Shown piece after piece: positions 9,163 to 17,977 of a stretch of DNA of 35,000 nucleotides. Position 1 is the stretch's first letter, and every line of letters starts with the position of its first letter. The stretch covers positions 35,001 to 70,000 of the forward strand of contig CAUYUJ010002705.1 of the NCBI GenBank assembly GCA_963575745.1, read 5' to 3'. The stretch comes from Prorocentrum cordatum. Taxonomy: Eukaryota > Sar > Dinophyceae > Prorocentrales > Prorocentraceae. Below the pieces are notes generated by a model. The model was given only the letters and a program-made list of their open reading frames with translations, was not told where the DNA came from and did no database searches. The position numbers were made by a program, and so were the translations under genes.

Positions 9163-9681
9163 TGTGTCGGAGCTGGAGTCGGGAGCCGGAATAGGACTGT
9201 AGATGACATGCTTGCCATCGCTGGAGTCTGGTGCATGGTCGAAGGCGCAGTCGCGGGATGGAGAAGATGTACAAACCACCTGCTCACCCTCGCTGACGTC
9301 GATTCGTGTCCTGGGGCGGAAGATCTCTTGAGAGCTGAACGGGGTAGACCTCAAGGAGTTTTGAAAGTTTTGTACGCCGAATCGAATGAAAGCGGCAGCA
9401 GCAGCGGGGCAGCGCGACTGCGGGCGAACTGCTGTCCTCGCCGAGGCGCCGCGCAGCTTATGCGTCAAAGTAGCAGTGCTGTTTCGACGCGTCGCATGCT
9501 TCGCTTCCGCCGCGGTCATTGGACATTTGGCCGCCCAGGAGAGGGCTGCAATGTCATCCCGCCGCAGCGTCGCGCAAGGATTTTGAAGTTCCGCTCCCGC
9601 ATATGCGCGGTGCCAAGTCGTCGGAAGCGGGACCGCGCGCGAATGCCTTCCGTTCGCTAGGTGGGAACGCGTTTCAATCAA

Positions 9682-9764
9682 AGTATCAACTTGTGCCTCA
9701 ATCCAATCTTACGTTACGGGACGGAGGGTGGGAATCGGCGGGGCCCGCTGACTCTTCGCCCTGA
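9682..9764. other. LINE 5' flank
   Basis: A short AT-balanced spacer between the upstream edge of the LINE frame and a TCC tract. No motif recognised. Confidence 0.3.
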
Positions 9765-9955
9765 CGAACATGACTCCTCCTCCCCTGCGTTCTACACCTC
9801 CTCCTCTTCCTGCTCTCTCTCTCTCTCTCTCTCTCTCCTCCTCCTCACTCGTCCCCCTCAGCCCTCCTATCTCCTCCCTACCTCTCCTCCTCCACCCCTT
9901 CCTCCTCATCATCCTCCTCCTGCTCCTCCTCCTCCTCCTCCCGCTTCTTCTTATC
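9765..9955 (+). repeat. TCC tract with internal (CT)n
   Basis: CTCCTCC-type repeats with a (CT)n run at about 9813-9836. It forms the left border of the AT-rich ATT island. Confidence 0.85.
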
Positions 9956-10405
9956 AATGATGTCATTGTTATGGATTGCGGATCTTAGTATGATGTATGA
10001 TTGTTCGCCGTTTCATTACTATTATTATTCATCAGTAATAGTACTGCGGTCACTATTATGATTATTCGTGTGGTTATTGCTTATATACTACTATGAGTTG
10101 TCGTATTGCTATTCTTCGAAGTACAGTATTATTCATAATACAGTTATAATAATATTCGTAGCATCCATATCACTATTAGAACTGTTATACATAGTACTAC
10201 TCGTAGTATTTATAGTAGTATTCGCAGCCTTGGTATTACCAATATTACTACTACTAGTGTTCGTCTTCTGAGTCGTATCATTGCTACTATGTTTAATTCA
10301 TGGTATGCTTACTCGTCTTGATTAGTCTTATTATTCTGATTGGCATTAGTAAGGTTACCATGCTTGTTCGCATTGTTAATGTTCGTCTTCTTCTTCTGCT
10401 TAGTG
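9956..10405 (+). repeat. AT-rich degenerate ATT/TTA island
   Basis: About 450 bp of TATTAT, TTATTC, AGTATT and similar trinucleotide-like words in an otherwise GC-rich window. It is bordered on both sides by TCC tracts. The same pairing (TCC outside, ATT inside) occurs at 28493-28829 and 34765-35000. No gene seen. Confidence 0.75.
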
Positions 10406-10470
10406 TTTGCATTCTTCCTCATCCTCCTCCTCCTTCTCCTCCGCCTCCTCCTCCGCCCCCTCCATCCCTC
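10406..10470 (+). repeat. TCC tract
   Basis: CTCCTCCTCC repeats forming the right border of the ATT island. Confidence 0.8.
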
Positions 10471-10646
10471 ATGCTCGTGCCCCCCCTTCACACGTGCCCG
10501 CTCGAGGATGGCTGCGATTCCCGCATTGGGGGCGGGGCGAAGGGACCCCAAATGCTGCTCCACAGGATGCCAAGACAGCCCCAAGACGGCCCAAACGAGT
10601 GTCGCTATCCTTGCGGCTTTGCATGTCCTCACCCTCTCGCGTCTTC
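10471..10646. other. Short island with CCAAGACGGCCC-type repeats
   Basis: A unique-looking segment that includes CCAAGACAGCCCCAAGACGG at about 10570, a piece of the degenerate ~21-bp repeat family also seen at 16560-17060 and 28340-28470. It is bounded on both sides by TCC tracts. Confidence 0.5.
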
Positions 10647-10712
10647 CTCCTCCTCCTCCTACTACTCCTCATCCTCCTCCTCCTCCTCTTGCTCCTCCTA
10701 CTCCTCCCCATC
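10647..10712 (+). repeat. TCC tract
   Basis: CTCCTCCTACTCCTCATCC repeats, leading into CAT repeats. Confidence 0.8.
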
Positions 10713-10724
10713 GTCGCCATTATA

Positions 10725-10885
10725 ATCATCATCACCATCATCATCAGCAGCATCATGACTATCAGTATCCTCATTATCATCAGCAGCAGCACCATTATCA
10801 CCACCATCACCACCAACGACAACATCAGCACCATCATCAGCATCATCATCATCAGCATCATCATCATCATCAGCAGCAGCAGCAC

Positions 10886-10960
<75 letters not shown>

Positions 10961-10963
10961 CTC
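10725..10963 (+). repeat. CAT/ATC microsatellite 1
   Basis: Imperfect ATC units with CAG and CAC variants, ending in a pure CATCAT run of about 85 bp (10878-10958). Frames through it are poly-His, poly-Ile or poly-Ser. Confidence 0.95.
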
Positions 10964-10965
10964 AA

Positions 10966-11128
10966 CTACAACAACAGCGACGACGGCGACGACGATAACA
11001 ACCAACCAACCAACGAGCCACAACAACAGCCAGAACCACAACCACTACTACAACCACACCAACAACAACAGCAACACCAGCCACAACAACAGCAGCAAGA
11101 ACAGCAACAACAGCGACAACGACAAAAA
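10966..11128 (+). repeat. CAA microsatellite 1
   Basis: Imperfect CAA/CAACAG/CCAACC repeats directly after the CAT tract with the same strand polarity. Confidence 0.9.
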
Positions 11129-11130
11129 AA

Positions 11131-11823
11131 GGCATGGTACGACTGTTCGCTCCAACCTGCCCACGTGTCACCCAATACGTATATCCCAAACCCTCGGTAC
11201 CCGCCCTCGTCGTCTTCTATCGTATCCCCTTCGCGGTAGATCGTCCTTACCTGCCACGTGCATTTAGTGCAGCCCCTGAAACAAGGGAAGAGAGGACGGG
11301 TGAAGGGGGAGGGAGAAGGATGGAGCACGAGAGAAATTTGCAGGGTGGGGGCACGGAGCAGAAAACAAGTGGTAGAACCAGACGGGCAGATCGGGCGGGC
11401 ATACCCATAGCTGGCGGCTCGGGAAGGCGGGCCCAGAGGATCAGGTCGAGCAGGCGGGTTGCTGAAGCGTGGGTCCTGCATGAATCGCGAGGAAGTCTCA
11501 AGCGATAGCGCGATTCCCAAGTAAATCGTGAGAAAGGCCAAAGCGAGAGCGTGATTCCTGAGCGCCGAGGGCGCATCGTCTGAATAATTTGTGAGGAAGT
11601 CACACGCGAGAGCGCGATTCCTACATAAATTGTGAGGAAGTCCCGCGCGAGAGCGCGATTGATCGATAAATTGTAAGAAAATATCACGCGGGAGCCGTTG
11701 TTGTGGTAAACTGGGGGCCAACAATACGATTCTGAGACACAAGACTTCCCCTGGTGAAAACAGGTGCGAGCCCCGGGAAGGGCACTTCAATTGAAAGAAC
11801 ACAGTGTGCCCCGGAGGGGGGGA
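11131..11823. other. 0.7-kb unique island between two CAA tracts
   Basis: Ordinary-complexity DNA with a CAA tract on each side. It holds the 41-bp repeats at 11483-11705. Open frames occur on both strands but none has a recognisable domain. It reads as an insertion into a once-continuous CAA tract, or as a seed from which the flanking tracts expanded. Confidence 0.5.
11483..11705. repeat. 41-bp tandem repeat (5 units)
   Basis: Landmarks AATCGCGAGGAAG, AATCGTGAGAAAG, AATTTGTGAGGAAG, AAATTGTGAGGAAG and AAATTGTAAGAAAA lie at 11483, 11524, 11586, 11627 and 11668. Spacing is exactly 41 bp except for about 21 extra bases (GCGCCGAGGGCGCATCGTCT...) between units 2 and 3. Each unit also carries GCGAGAGCGCGATT. 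The last unit is partial. Confidence 0.85.
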
Positions 11824-11906
11824 TCAACAACAATTTTCTTCAGGAATGAGAATCAACAACGGCAACAACAACAACAACCACAACAACAACGACGACGACG
11901 ACGACC

Positions 11907-11983
<77 letters not shown>

Positions 11984-12096
11984 GACAACAACAACAACAC
12001 TACAACAACAACTGCAACAACAACGACAACAACAACGACAACTGCAACAGCAACCACGCCAACCACAACAGCAACAAGAATAACAATACAGTCGCA
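11824..12096 (+). repeat. CAA/CAG microsatellite 2
   Basis: CAACAACAA, then (CAACAG)n at about 11937-11980, then CAA-type repeats again. Same strand polarity as CAA tract 1. Confidence 0.9.
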
Positions 12097-12097
12097 G

Positions 12098-12476
12098 TCA
12101 TCATCGTCATCAGCAGCATCAGCATCCTCGTCAGCATCAGCATCATCATCAGCATCGTCATTGCCAGCGTCATCGTCATCATCACAATCATCATCATTAC
12201 AACGATCGACAACAACCACATCACCTTCACAACCATGACCAGGACATGCATCATCATACTCATCACCGGTGTCGGCGTCAATGACGTTATCATCATCAGT
12301 ACAAGCATCAATAGCATCATCATCATCATCATCATCATCATCAACATCATGATCACCATCATCATAATCATCATAATCAGAATCATCATCGTCATCATCA
12401 TCAGCACCATCACCATGGTAATCATCACAATCGTCACCGTCATCATTATCATCACCACAGCCAGTAACATCATCAC

Positions 12477-12521
<45 letters not shown>

Positions 12522-12901
12522 TACCACGATCATCATCAGTATCATCATCATCATGATCATCACAATCACCATCACGATTACCATCAGCATCATCATCATA
12601 ATCAGCATCATCATCATCACCGTCAGCATCATCATCAGCATCATCATGACCATCATCATGCTCTTCGTCATCAGCATCAGCATCATCATTATCATCATCA
12701 ACATCATCAGCATCAGCATCAGCATCACCGTCACCATCACCATCATCACCATCATCACCATCATCAGCATAGCATCATCAACATCGTCATCAGCATTATC
12801 ATCATCGTCACCGTGATCATCATCATCATCAGCATCAGAATCATCAGGAGAATCAGAATCATCAGCACCATCATCATCATCATCATCATCATCACCATCG
12901 C

Positions 12902-12936
<35 letters not shown>

Positions 12937-12974
12937 GCATCAACATCATCGTCATCAGCATCATCGTCGCCGTC

Positions 12975-13032
<58 letters not shown>

Positions 13033-13171
13033 GAAGCAGCAACAGCAGCATCATAATCAGTATCGTCGCCGGCATTATCAGCAGCAGCATCAGCATCATC
13101 GGCATCATCGGCATCATCGGTAGCATGATCACCACCATCGACCATCAGCATCGTCAGCTTCCCCGTCCTCC

Positions 13172-13216
<45 letters not shown>

Positions 13217-13219
13217 GTG

Positions 13220-13274
<55 letters not shown>

Positions 13275-13275
13275 G
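12098..13275 (+). repeat. CAT/ATC microsatellite 2 (1.2 kb)
   Basis: About 1.18 kb of imperfect ATC units with CAG, CAC and CGT variants and several pure runs, the longest near 13005-13029 and 13165-13275. Open frames up to 577 codons on the minus strand are poly-Met/Asp and are repeat artefacts. Confidence 0.95.
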
Positions 13276-13493
13276 ATCACGCCCCCCCCGAGCCTGGAGG
13301 CACGAGGTGCCACACGTGACGGCCTCCCTTGGTCCCCTCGAACAGTCGCCGCCCAGAATGCTGGGCTGACACGGTGGCGGGACTTGACGCAGGCAGCTCG
13401 ATGTGTGACCCCTCCCCGTCGCACCCCCGCGCGCGTCGCGGGGGCGGGCGGAGCGGCTCGCGCCCGAGACTTCCCCGCCGCGTGTGGCCCCCC
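13276..13493. other. GC-rich junction segment
   Basis: Begins at the end of the CAT tract with a C8 run. GC-rich, with GGCGGGCGG-type words. No gene or repeat recognised with confidence. Confidence 0.35.
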
Positions 13494-13745
13494 TTTGGCA
13501 ACAGCTTCACGGGTGGAGAGCAGATCGTGTTCGCACCGCACACAGTCGCCGGCGATGCGCACGGGGTGGCTCTCGAGTTCTCGCATCAGCGCCGCGTTCT
13601 CGGCGATGCACACATTTGCCGGCGCTCTCGCATCAGCGCCGCGCAAATGCGTCTCTCGAGTCTGCAGCAGTTTCGTGGGTGGAGGGTGGCTCCTGCCAGA
13701 AGTGTGGTGTGTCGCTTTGGGCGACGCGCACATTGGCCTTTAAAA
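13494..13745 (-). repeat. Degenerate 82-83-bp satellite units, inverted
   Basis: On the minus strand this carries diverged versions of the satellite words: CTCTCGCATCAGCGCCGCG and GATGCACACATTTGCC match the reverse complement of GGCGCTAAGGCGAGAG and GCAAATGTGTGC-type sequence, and AGCTTCACGGGTGGAG and TTTCGTGGGTGGAGGG match the reverse complement of the CCGCCCTCAATCCGTGAAAC segment. Spacing is irregular, so this is an old or truncated array. Confidence 0.6.
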
Positions 13746-13799
13746 GTAGCAACAGATTCAAGGCCTCATGTGGTCGAAGTCACAGAAATGGCGCCCTGG

Positions 13800-14095
13800 C
13801 AGGATTTAAGAGTTGCAGGACCGAGTAGTCATGCTGATTCGCAGTGCTGAAGTCCCATGAGCGACATTATGGTACGATTTCGGAATGCCAAGCCGCAACA
13901 ATCACGTTGACCCGCGGCGCTAAAGTCCCAGAAACTGTGCGATGACACGGTTGATGATTCTCAGACGGTTGTTGTCTCGTGGGCCACTTTCCGCAATGGA
14001 AACAAATTGTTTTAGGGGGCTTATGCCGAGGGAATGTTGAAGGAAGGTGTGCTGCAACACAGTTGGTGCGTCTTGGGTTTACACTCTTGATTCTA
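13800..14095 (-). repeat. Block of 73-bp units, copy 3 (inverted)
   Basis: Contains the reverse complement of the 73-bp units. The ATTCGCAG and ACCCGCGG landmarks at 13837 and 13910 are exactly 73 bp apart, each followed by a GCTGAAGTCCCA or GCTAAAGTCCCA segment. It ends with GGGTTTACACTCTTGATT, the reverse complement of the GTGTAAACCC start of copy 1. More diverged than copy 4. Confidence 0.75.
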
Positions 14096-14104
14096 AAGCT
14101 TCAA

Positions 14105-14236
14105 AGTTGCCAGAGTTTCACTGATTGAAGGAGGCCCGTTTTCAAAATGTGACTCTCGCCTTAGCGCCGCGCACATCCGTTGCCAAAAAATGCATGAGCT
14201 TCACGGATGAAGGGCGCCCGTACGTACACCTTCGTC
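14105..14236 (-). repeat. Single satellite unit between two inverted blocks
   Basis: TTTTCAAAATGTGACTCTCG and CCTTAGCGCCGCGCACATCC, then CTTCACGGATGAAGGGCG: one 82-83-bp unit plus part of another in reverse orientation. Confidence 0.75.
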
Positions 14237-14239
14237 TTA

Positions 14240-14535
14240 ACAGACCTGGTGTTTCCGAACGGTGTCGGAATGTCAGGGCGCAATAGTCACGTTGATTCGC
14301 GGCGTTGAAATCCCAGGAATAGTGTTCTGACATGGTTCAGGGTCGTCAAGACGCAAAAGTAAGAGAGATTCGAGGCGTCCATGTCCCAGGAATTGCGTTC
14401 TGACACAGTTCTGGGTTCTCACACAGTTGTCTACTTCCCCCCGCGAAAATGAATCCGTGCAGGGACATATGAAGAGGGAACTTAGAAGGAGTGTGTATTG
14501 CAATATCGTTGATGAGCCCTGGGCTTACACTTGTC
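14240..14535 (-). repeat. Block of 73-bp units, copy 4 (inverted)
   Basis: Reverse-oriented 73-bp units, with ATTCGCGG and ATTCGAGG landmarks at 14295 and 14368 (73 bp apart). It ends with AATATCGTTGATGAGCCCTG and GGCTTACACTTGTCCTC, the reverse complement of the junction at 550-580 where a GGA tract meets block copy 1. The next sequence is TCC, so the order block-then-tract is kept in inverted form. Confidence 0.85.
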
Positions 14536-14756
14536 CTCATCCTCCTCCGCTCCCTCCCCTCCCCCTCCTCCTCACCCTCCTCCTCCTCCTCCTCCTCATC
14601 CTCATCCTCCTTCTCCTGCTCTTGCTCCTGCTCCTCCTCCTCCTCCTCCTCCTCCTCCTCTTCCTCCTCCTCCTCCTCCTCCTCCTCCTCCTCCTCCTCC
14701 TCCTCCTCCTCCTCCTCCTCCTCCTCCTCCTCCTCCTCCTCCTCCTCCTCTTCCGC
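14533..14756 (+). repeat. TCC tract
   Basis: About 220 bp of TCC with CTC/CAT variants at the left end and a pure run at about 14660-14750. It is the reverse-strand counterpart of the GGA tracts that flank block copies 1 and 2. Confidence 0.95.
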
Positions 14757-14871
14757 CTGCTCAAACATTATCCCCCCTCCCATCCTCTTCCACATCAGCC
14801 CCCAGAGGAAGAGAAGTAGAAGCGCAAGCTTTCGGAGGCCAGCGACGAGCCCAGAAATCTGCGCGGACCCC

Positions 14872-15062
14872 AGACAGGCTTTTCGTATTCGGTCATCAGT
14901 TTGCTGTGGCGCTGACCCCTGGTGAGCCAGTCAAGCTCACAGTGGTGCAAACTGGATACCCCCACCGCGGGCCTCTGCTTAGATCGACTAGTTTCCTCAG
15001 ATCGTCCCCCGCCCGCCCTCGCTTTTCCACTCTCACGCCCCCACCTTACCTTCCTGGTCCCC
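14872..15062. repeat. Dispersed ~195-bp repeat, copy R1
   Basis: Matches 18879-19075 in direct orientation. Shared words in order are GACAGGCTTTTCGT, TTTGCTGTGGCG, CCCCTGGTG, AGTCAAGCTCAC, CACGGGCCTCTGCTTAGATCG (R1 has a CGC variant), TCCTCAGATC, CCACTCTCACGCCCCC and CTTACCTTCCTGG. Identity is roughly 75-80%. Both copies are followed by a TCC tract. Confidence 0.8.
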
Positions 15063-15089
15063 CACCCTTCCACTTCTACGGGTTGGTGA

Positions 15090-15235
15090 ACCTCGTTTTC
15101 CTTGTCGTGCGTCTCCTCCTGCTGCTCATCCTGCTGCTCCTCCCCCTCCTCCTCCTCATGTTCCTCCTCTTCGTCCTTTTCCTTCTATTCCTCCTCGTCA
15201 TGATCATCCACCGCCTCATCATCATCTTCCTACTC
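15090..15235 (+). repeat. TCC/CTG-rich tract
   Basis: CTCCTGCTGCTCATCCTGC, then CTCCTCCTCATG and similar, grading into CAT repeats. Confidence 0.75.
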
Positions 15236-16345
15236 CTCCCCCTCCTCATCATCATCCTCCTCCTCATCATCACCAACGGCATCATCACCGGCATCATCAG
15301 CATCAGCACTATCACGAACACCATCATCGTAAACATCATCACTTGTCTCAACATCATCATCATCATCAACATCATCAGCACCATCGTCATCATCATCACC
15401 ACAATCATAATCATCATCACCAGCATCATCAGCATCAGCTGATTCGTCATCACCAACAACATCGGCATCATCAGCATCAGCTTCATCATCATCGTCATCA
15501 TCATCATCATCATCATCATCGTCAAGAACATCATCATCAACAGCAGCATCATCATCGTCATCATCAGCAGCACCTACATCCTCATCATCATCGTCGTCAG
15601 CAGCAGCTGCTGCATCATCATCGTCATCCGCATCATCATCAGCAGCTACAGCATCACCAGCATCAGCAACATAAACATCCACATCATCATCATCATCATC
15701 AATATCATCATCAGCAGCAGCATCAGCATCAACATCATCATCACCGTCAGCATCATAATCATCATCACCATCAACTTCCTCAACGTCATCATCATCATCA
15801 TCATCGACATCATCACCCGCAGCATCATCATCGGCATTACCATCATCCTGATCATCGTCAACGGCATCATGATCAGCCTCATCAACATCATCATCATCAT
15901 CATCGTCACCATCACCACAATCATCATCATTGCCGTGGACATCGTCGGCATCGTCGTCATTATCACCAGCAGCAACAGCCGTATCATCGCGATCCTCATC
16001 ACAACCACCGGTATCATCACCAGCTGCACCATCACCATCAGCAGCATCACCACCAGCACCATCAGCATCAGCATCGCAATCATCATCAACATCATCATCA
16101 GCATCCCCATCAGTATCCCCATCTTTGCCGCCAGCATCAGCAGCACCATCAACACCAGCATCAAAATCGTTACCAACAACAGCAACAGGGTCATCATCAG
16201 CATCCTCATCATCATCCTTAATCAGCATCGCATCATCATCACAATCGCACCATCATCACCACCATCACCATCAGCAACACCATCACCATCATCATCAGCA
16301 TCATCATCGACATCACAATCATCACCATCGTCACCATCCACATTA
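15236..16345 (+). repeat. CAT/ATC microsatellite 3 (1.1 kb)
   Basis: Imperfect ATC, CAG and CAC units on the + strand. The tract stops abruptly at the left inverted repeat of the 1.6-kb unit, and CAT repeats resume at 17978. Confidence 0.95.
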
Positions 16346-16346
16346 T

Positions 16347-16363
16347 CCGCCGACCCCTTGGGG
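16347..16363 (+). repeat. Left terminal inverted repeat
   Basis: Seventeen bases, perfect reverse complement of 17937-17953. The inner CCCCTTGGGG is close to palindromic, which lowers the weight of the match somewhat. Confidence 0.6.
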
Positions 16364-16559
16364 TTCATCGGCGCGCGAGATGCCCCCCCTCCCCAAACCC
16401 CTCCCCCGGGAGCCCGGCCCGGTCGATTTGGAGGGGGGGGGGTCCGGCCGGATCCGCCGGGGGGGGGTCATCCGCTCTAAGAAATCCTGCAGGGATTCCT
16501 CCGTGGCCTCGAAATGGTCCCAGGGCGCCACTCGACGGCCCAAAATGACCTCCACCTGG

Positions 16560-17060
16560 ATTCTGGCGCCCCCAAAACGCCCCAAGATGGGCTCAAGACA
16601 GCCCACGATGCCTCCAACATGCTCCAAGAGGCCTCGAAGAGGCACCCAAAAAAAAACCTCGAAAAAACCAAAATCATCAATTTTCCATGGGGCAACGTAC
16701 ATTTTTAGCACACACGACTTTTCGGCCTTCACGGCGGTGAAGCCAGTCCAAGAGGCTCCCATGACCACCCCAACACGTCCGAAGAGGCTCCCAAGAAGCG
16801 CCCAAGACGGCCCGAGCGGGCGCCAAGACAGCCCAAGAGGCTCCCAAAACGGCCGAAAAGGCCACCAAGACGGCTCCCAGAGAGGCCCAAGCGAGGTAGC
16901 ACGCACTGAAAATCCGAGCCTTCCGCTCCCAGACGGCTCCAAGACACCCCCAGAGGCGCCCGAAAGGGCCCCAGAGGCTCCCAAGACGCCCCCAAAAAGC
17001 CCCCAAGAGGCCCGCAAGAGGCCCCAAGAGTCCCCAAAGCGGCCCTCAGGAGGCTTCGAG
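16560..17060 (-). repeat. Degenerate ~21-bp repeat region (CCAAGACGGCCC family)
   Basis: Variants of CCAAGACGGCCC and CCAAGAGGCTCC follow one another at about 21 bp for some 500 bp. On the minus strand this gives a seven-residue pattern (L-G-x-S-W-x-P/L), producing a 263-codon open frame at 16343-17134. Frames in other registers are open too, and the composition is set by the repeat, so I treat it as non-coding. Pieces of the family occur at 10560-10600 and 28340-28470. Confidence 0.55.
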
Positions 17061-17558
17061 ACTACCGTCAAGAGGCCCGCGATAAGTCTCCCCAAGGTGG
17101 TCCAAGCGAACCCCCTCACAAGCCTCATACCCACAACCCGGGCCCAGCGGTCAGACCCCTCGGAACTTCCATTGCTTGCCGCCGTGCTCGTCGCTCGTCT
17201 CCGCAGGGCGTTTCGGCGGTTCTCTCCGCAGCGCCCGTCCCGCCTTATTGCACCTCGCGCAAGACACCGGATTACCCCGCTTGAAAAAATATTCTTTTAG
17301 TCCTTCGACAGATGGCCCCCGTCTGTGAACGCGGGTTTCGACCCGTCCTTTTTTCGGGGGACACGCAGAGCATTCAAACTTATTCGCCACCCTGCGCGCA
17401 TCGTGGCACGCCCGGCACGCTACTGGCCCATGGTGGATGCCCGTCTGGTGGTACTTTTTGATCTGGTCTGACGTCAGATGTCCCGCGTCCTCGAACTCTG
17501 GGCTACTCCCGTCCGCATCCTTCGAGCACGCGGAGCACCTGAGCACCCGAGGCGTTTG

Positions 17559-17738
17559 GAACCCACGTGTGTTCACGCATGTCCCGCTCTCGGGCATTAG
17601 GAACCCACGTGTTTTCACGGCCGTCCCGCGCTGGGGCGTTAGGAACCCACGCGTTTCCACGCATGTCCCGCCCTTGGACGCTAGGAACCCCTGTGCTTGC
17701 AAGCCTTTCCCGCTCTGGGGCGTTAGGAACCCCTCGGG
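17559..17738. repeat. 42-bp tandem repeat (4 units plus partial)
   Basis: GAACCCACGTGT-type starts lie at 17559, 17601, 17643, 17685 and 17727, exactly 42 bp apart. Each unit also has a TCCCGC word and ends GGGCGTTAG or similar. The period is a multiple of three, so frames stay open in several registers on both strands. The array directly abuts the Cys-finger coding segment. Confidence 0.9.
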
Positions 17739-17936
17739 GCAACCCACAATGCCTCCCAGACGCCCCCCCGAGCCCCAAGATGTCCCACGAGAGCCCGACG
17801 AAGCAACAATTTCCGAATCCTTTTCGGCCGACGTGGAGGCTCCAAGAGGGCCTACAGAAAACACCAAGAGCCAACCAAAAGGACCCGAAAAGGCGCCCCA
17901 GAAGGCCTCGCAAGCAAAACACGGCCATCGCGAGTT

Positions 17937-17953
17937 CCCCAAGGGGTCGGCGG
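17937..17953 (-). repeat. Right terminal inverted repeat
   Basis: Perfect partner of 16347-16363. It is followed by TGTGGCGCAAGCCTGAGAC and then CAT repeats. Confidence 0.6.
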
Positions 17954-17977
17954 TGTGGCGCAAGCCTGAGACTTAGC

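Larger units (their letters stand above)
6385..9681 (-). mobile_element. Decayed LINE retrotransposon (APE endonuclease + RT)
   Basis: Read on the minus strand, the pieces come in the order of a LINE ORF2: a Pro/Ser-rich N-terminal region, an apurinic-type endonuclease, RT, and the start of the post-RT region. The reading frame changes several times (near 8700, 8400, 7850 and 6910) and is cut by in-frame TGA codons at 8809-8811 and 7124-7126, so the copy is dead. A CT microsatellite sits inside the post-RT region. The 3' end is lost at about 6385. Clade (RTE, Jockey, I or other) cannot be settled by eye. Confidence 0.8.
16347..17953. mobile_element. Putative 1.6-kb terminal-inverted-repeat unit in a CAT tract
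   Basis: CCGCCGACCCCTTGGGG at 16347-16363 is the exact reverse complement of 17937-17953. The segment is of normal complexity and lies between two CAT tracts of the same polarity, as expected for an insertion into one microsatellite. Right of the right arm there are 24 non-CAT bases before CAT resumes, and I see no clear target-site duplication, so the exact ends are uncertain. Inside are a degenerate 21-bp repeat region, a 42-bp tandem repeat and a two-finger Cys-rich frame on the minus strand; no transposase is recognised, so any mobility would be non-autonomous. Confidence 0.5.
17151..17963 (-). pseudogene. Cys-rich two-finger reading frame (Stc1-like?), status uncertain
   Basis: A 270-codon minus-strand frame. 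Residues 79-134 are four 14-residue repeats (G-F-L-T-P-x-x-G-T-x-V-x-T-R) encoded by the 42-bp repeat. Residues 143-238 hold four C-x-x-C pairs: CSAC (143-146), CRAC (183-186), CSAC (198-201) and CARC (235-238). They pair as two similar fingers, each with a Leu/Lys/Tyr segment before the second pair (DQIKKYHQTG and EGLKEYFFKRG). This spacing recalls Stc1-type zinc-binding domains, which I believe are common in dinoflagellate predictions; that is a resemblance only. The upstream part runs through the terminal inverted repeat and has no reliable start, so the frame may be a gene fragment carried by the 1.6-kb unit. Confidence 0.45.

Noticed and set aside
5506-9681. Twin-priming 5' inversion of a LINE
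   Set aside because: Twin priming leaves the inverted 5' part and the 3' part pointing away from each other. Here they point towards each other.
10340-11267. Overlapping 286- and 299-codon + strand frames
   Set aside because: They run through TCC, CAT and CAA tracts as poly-Ser/Ile/Thr and poly-His/Gln; only the shared unique DNA at 10471-10646 breaks the pattern.
12000-13733. 577-codon minus-strand open frame
   Set aside because: It is the poly-Met/Asp/Val reading of the CAT tract extended into GC-rich DNA. No domain; other registers are equally open.
16343-17134. 263-codon minus-strand frame with Trp/Gly/Leu heptads
   Set aside because: The pattern is dictated by a ~21-bp DNA repeat and frames in other registers are open; not supported as a protein.
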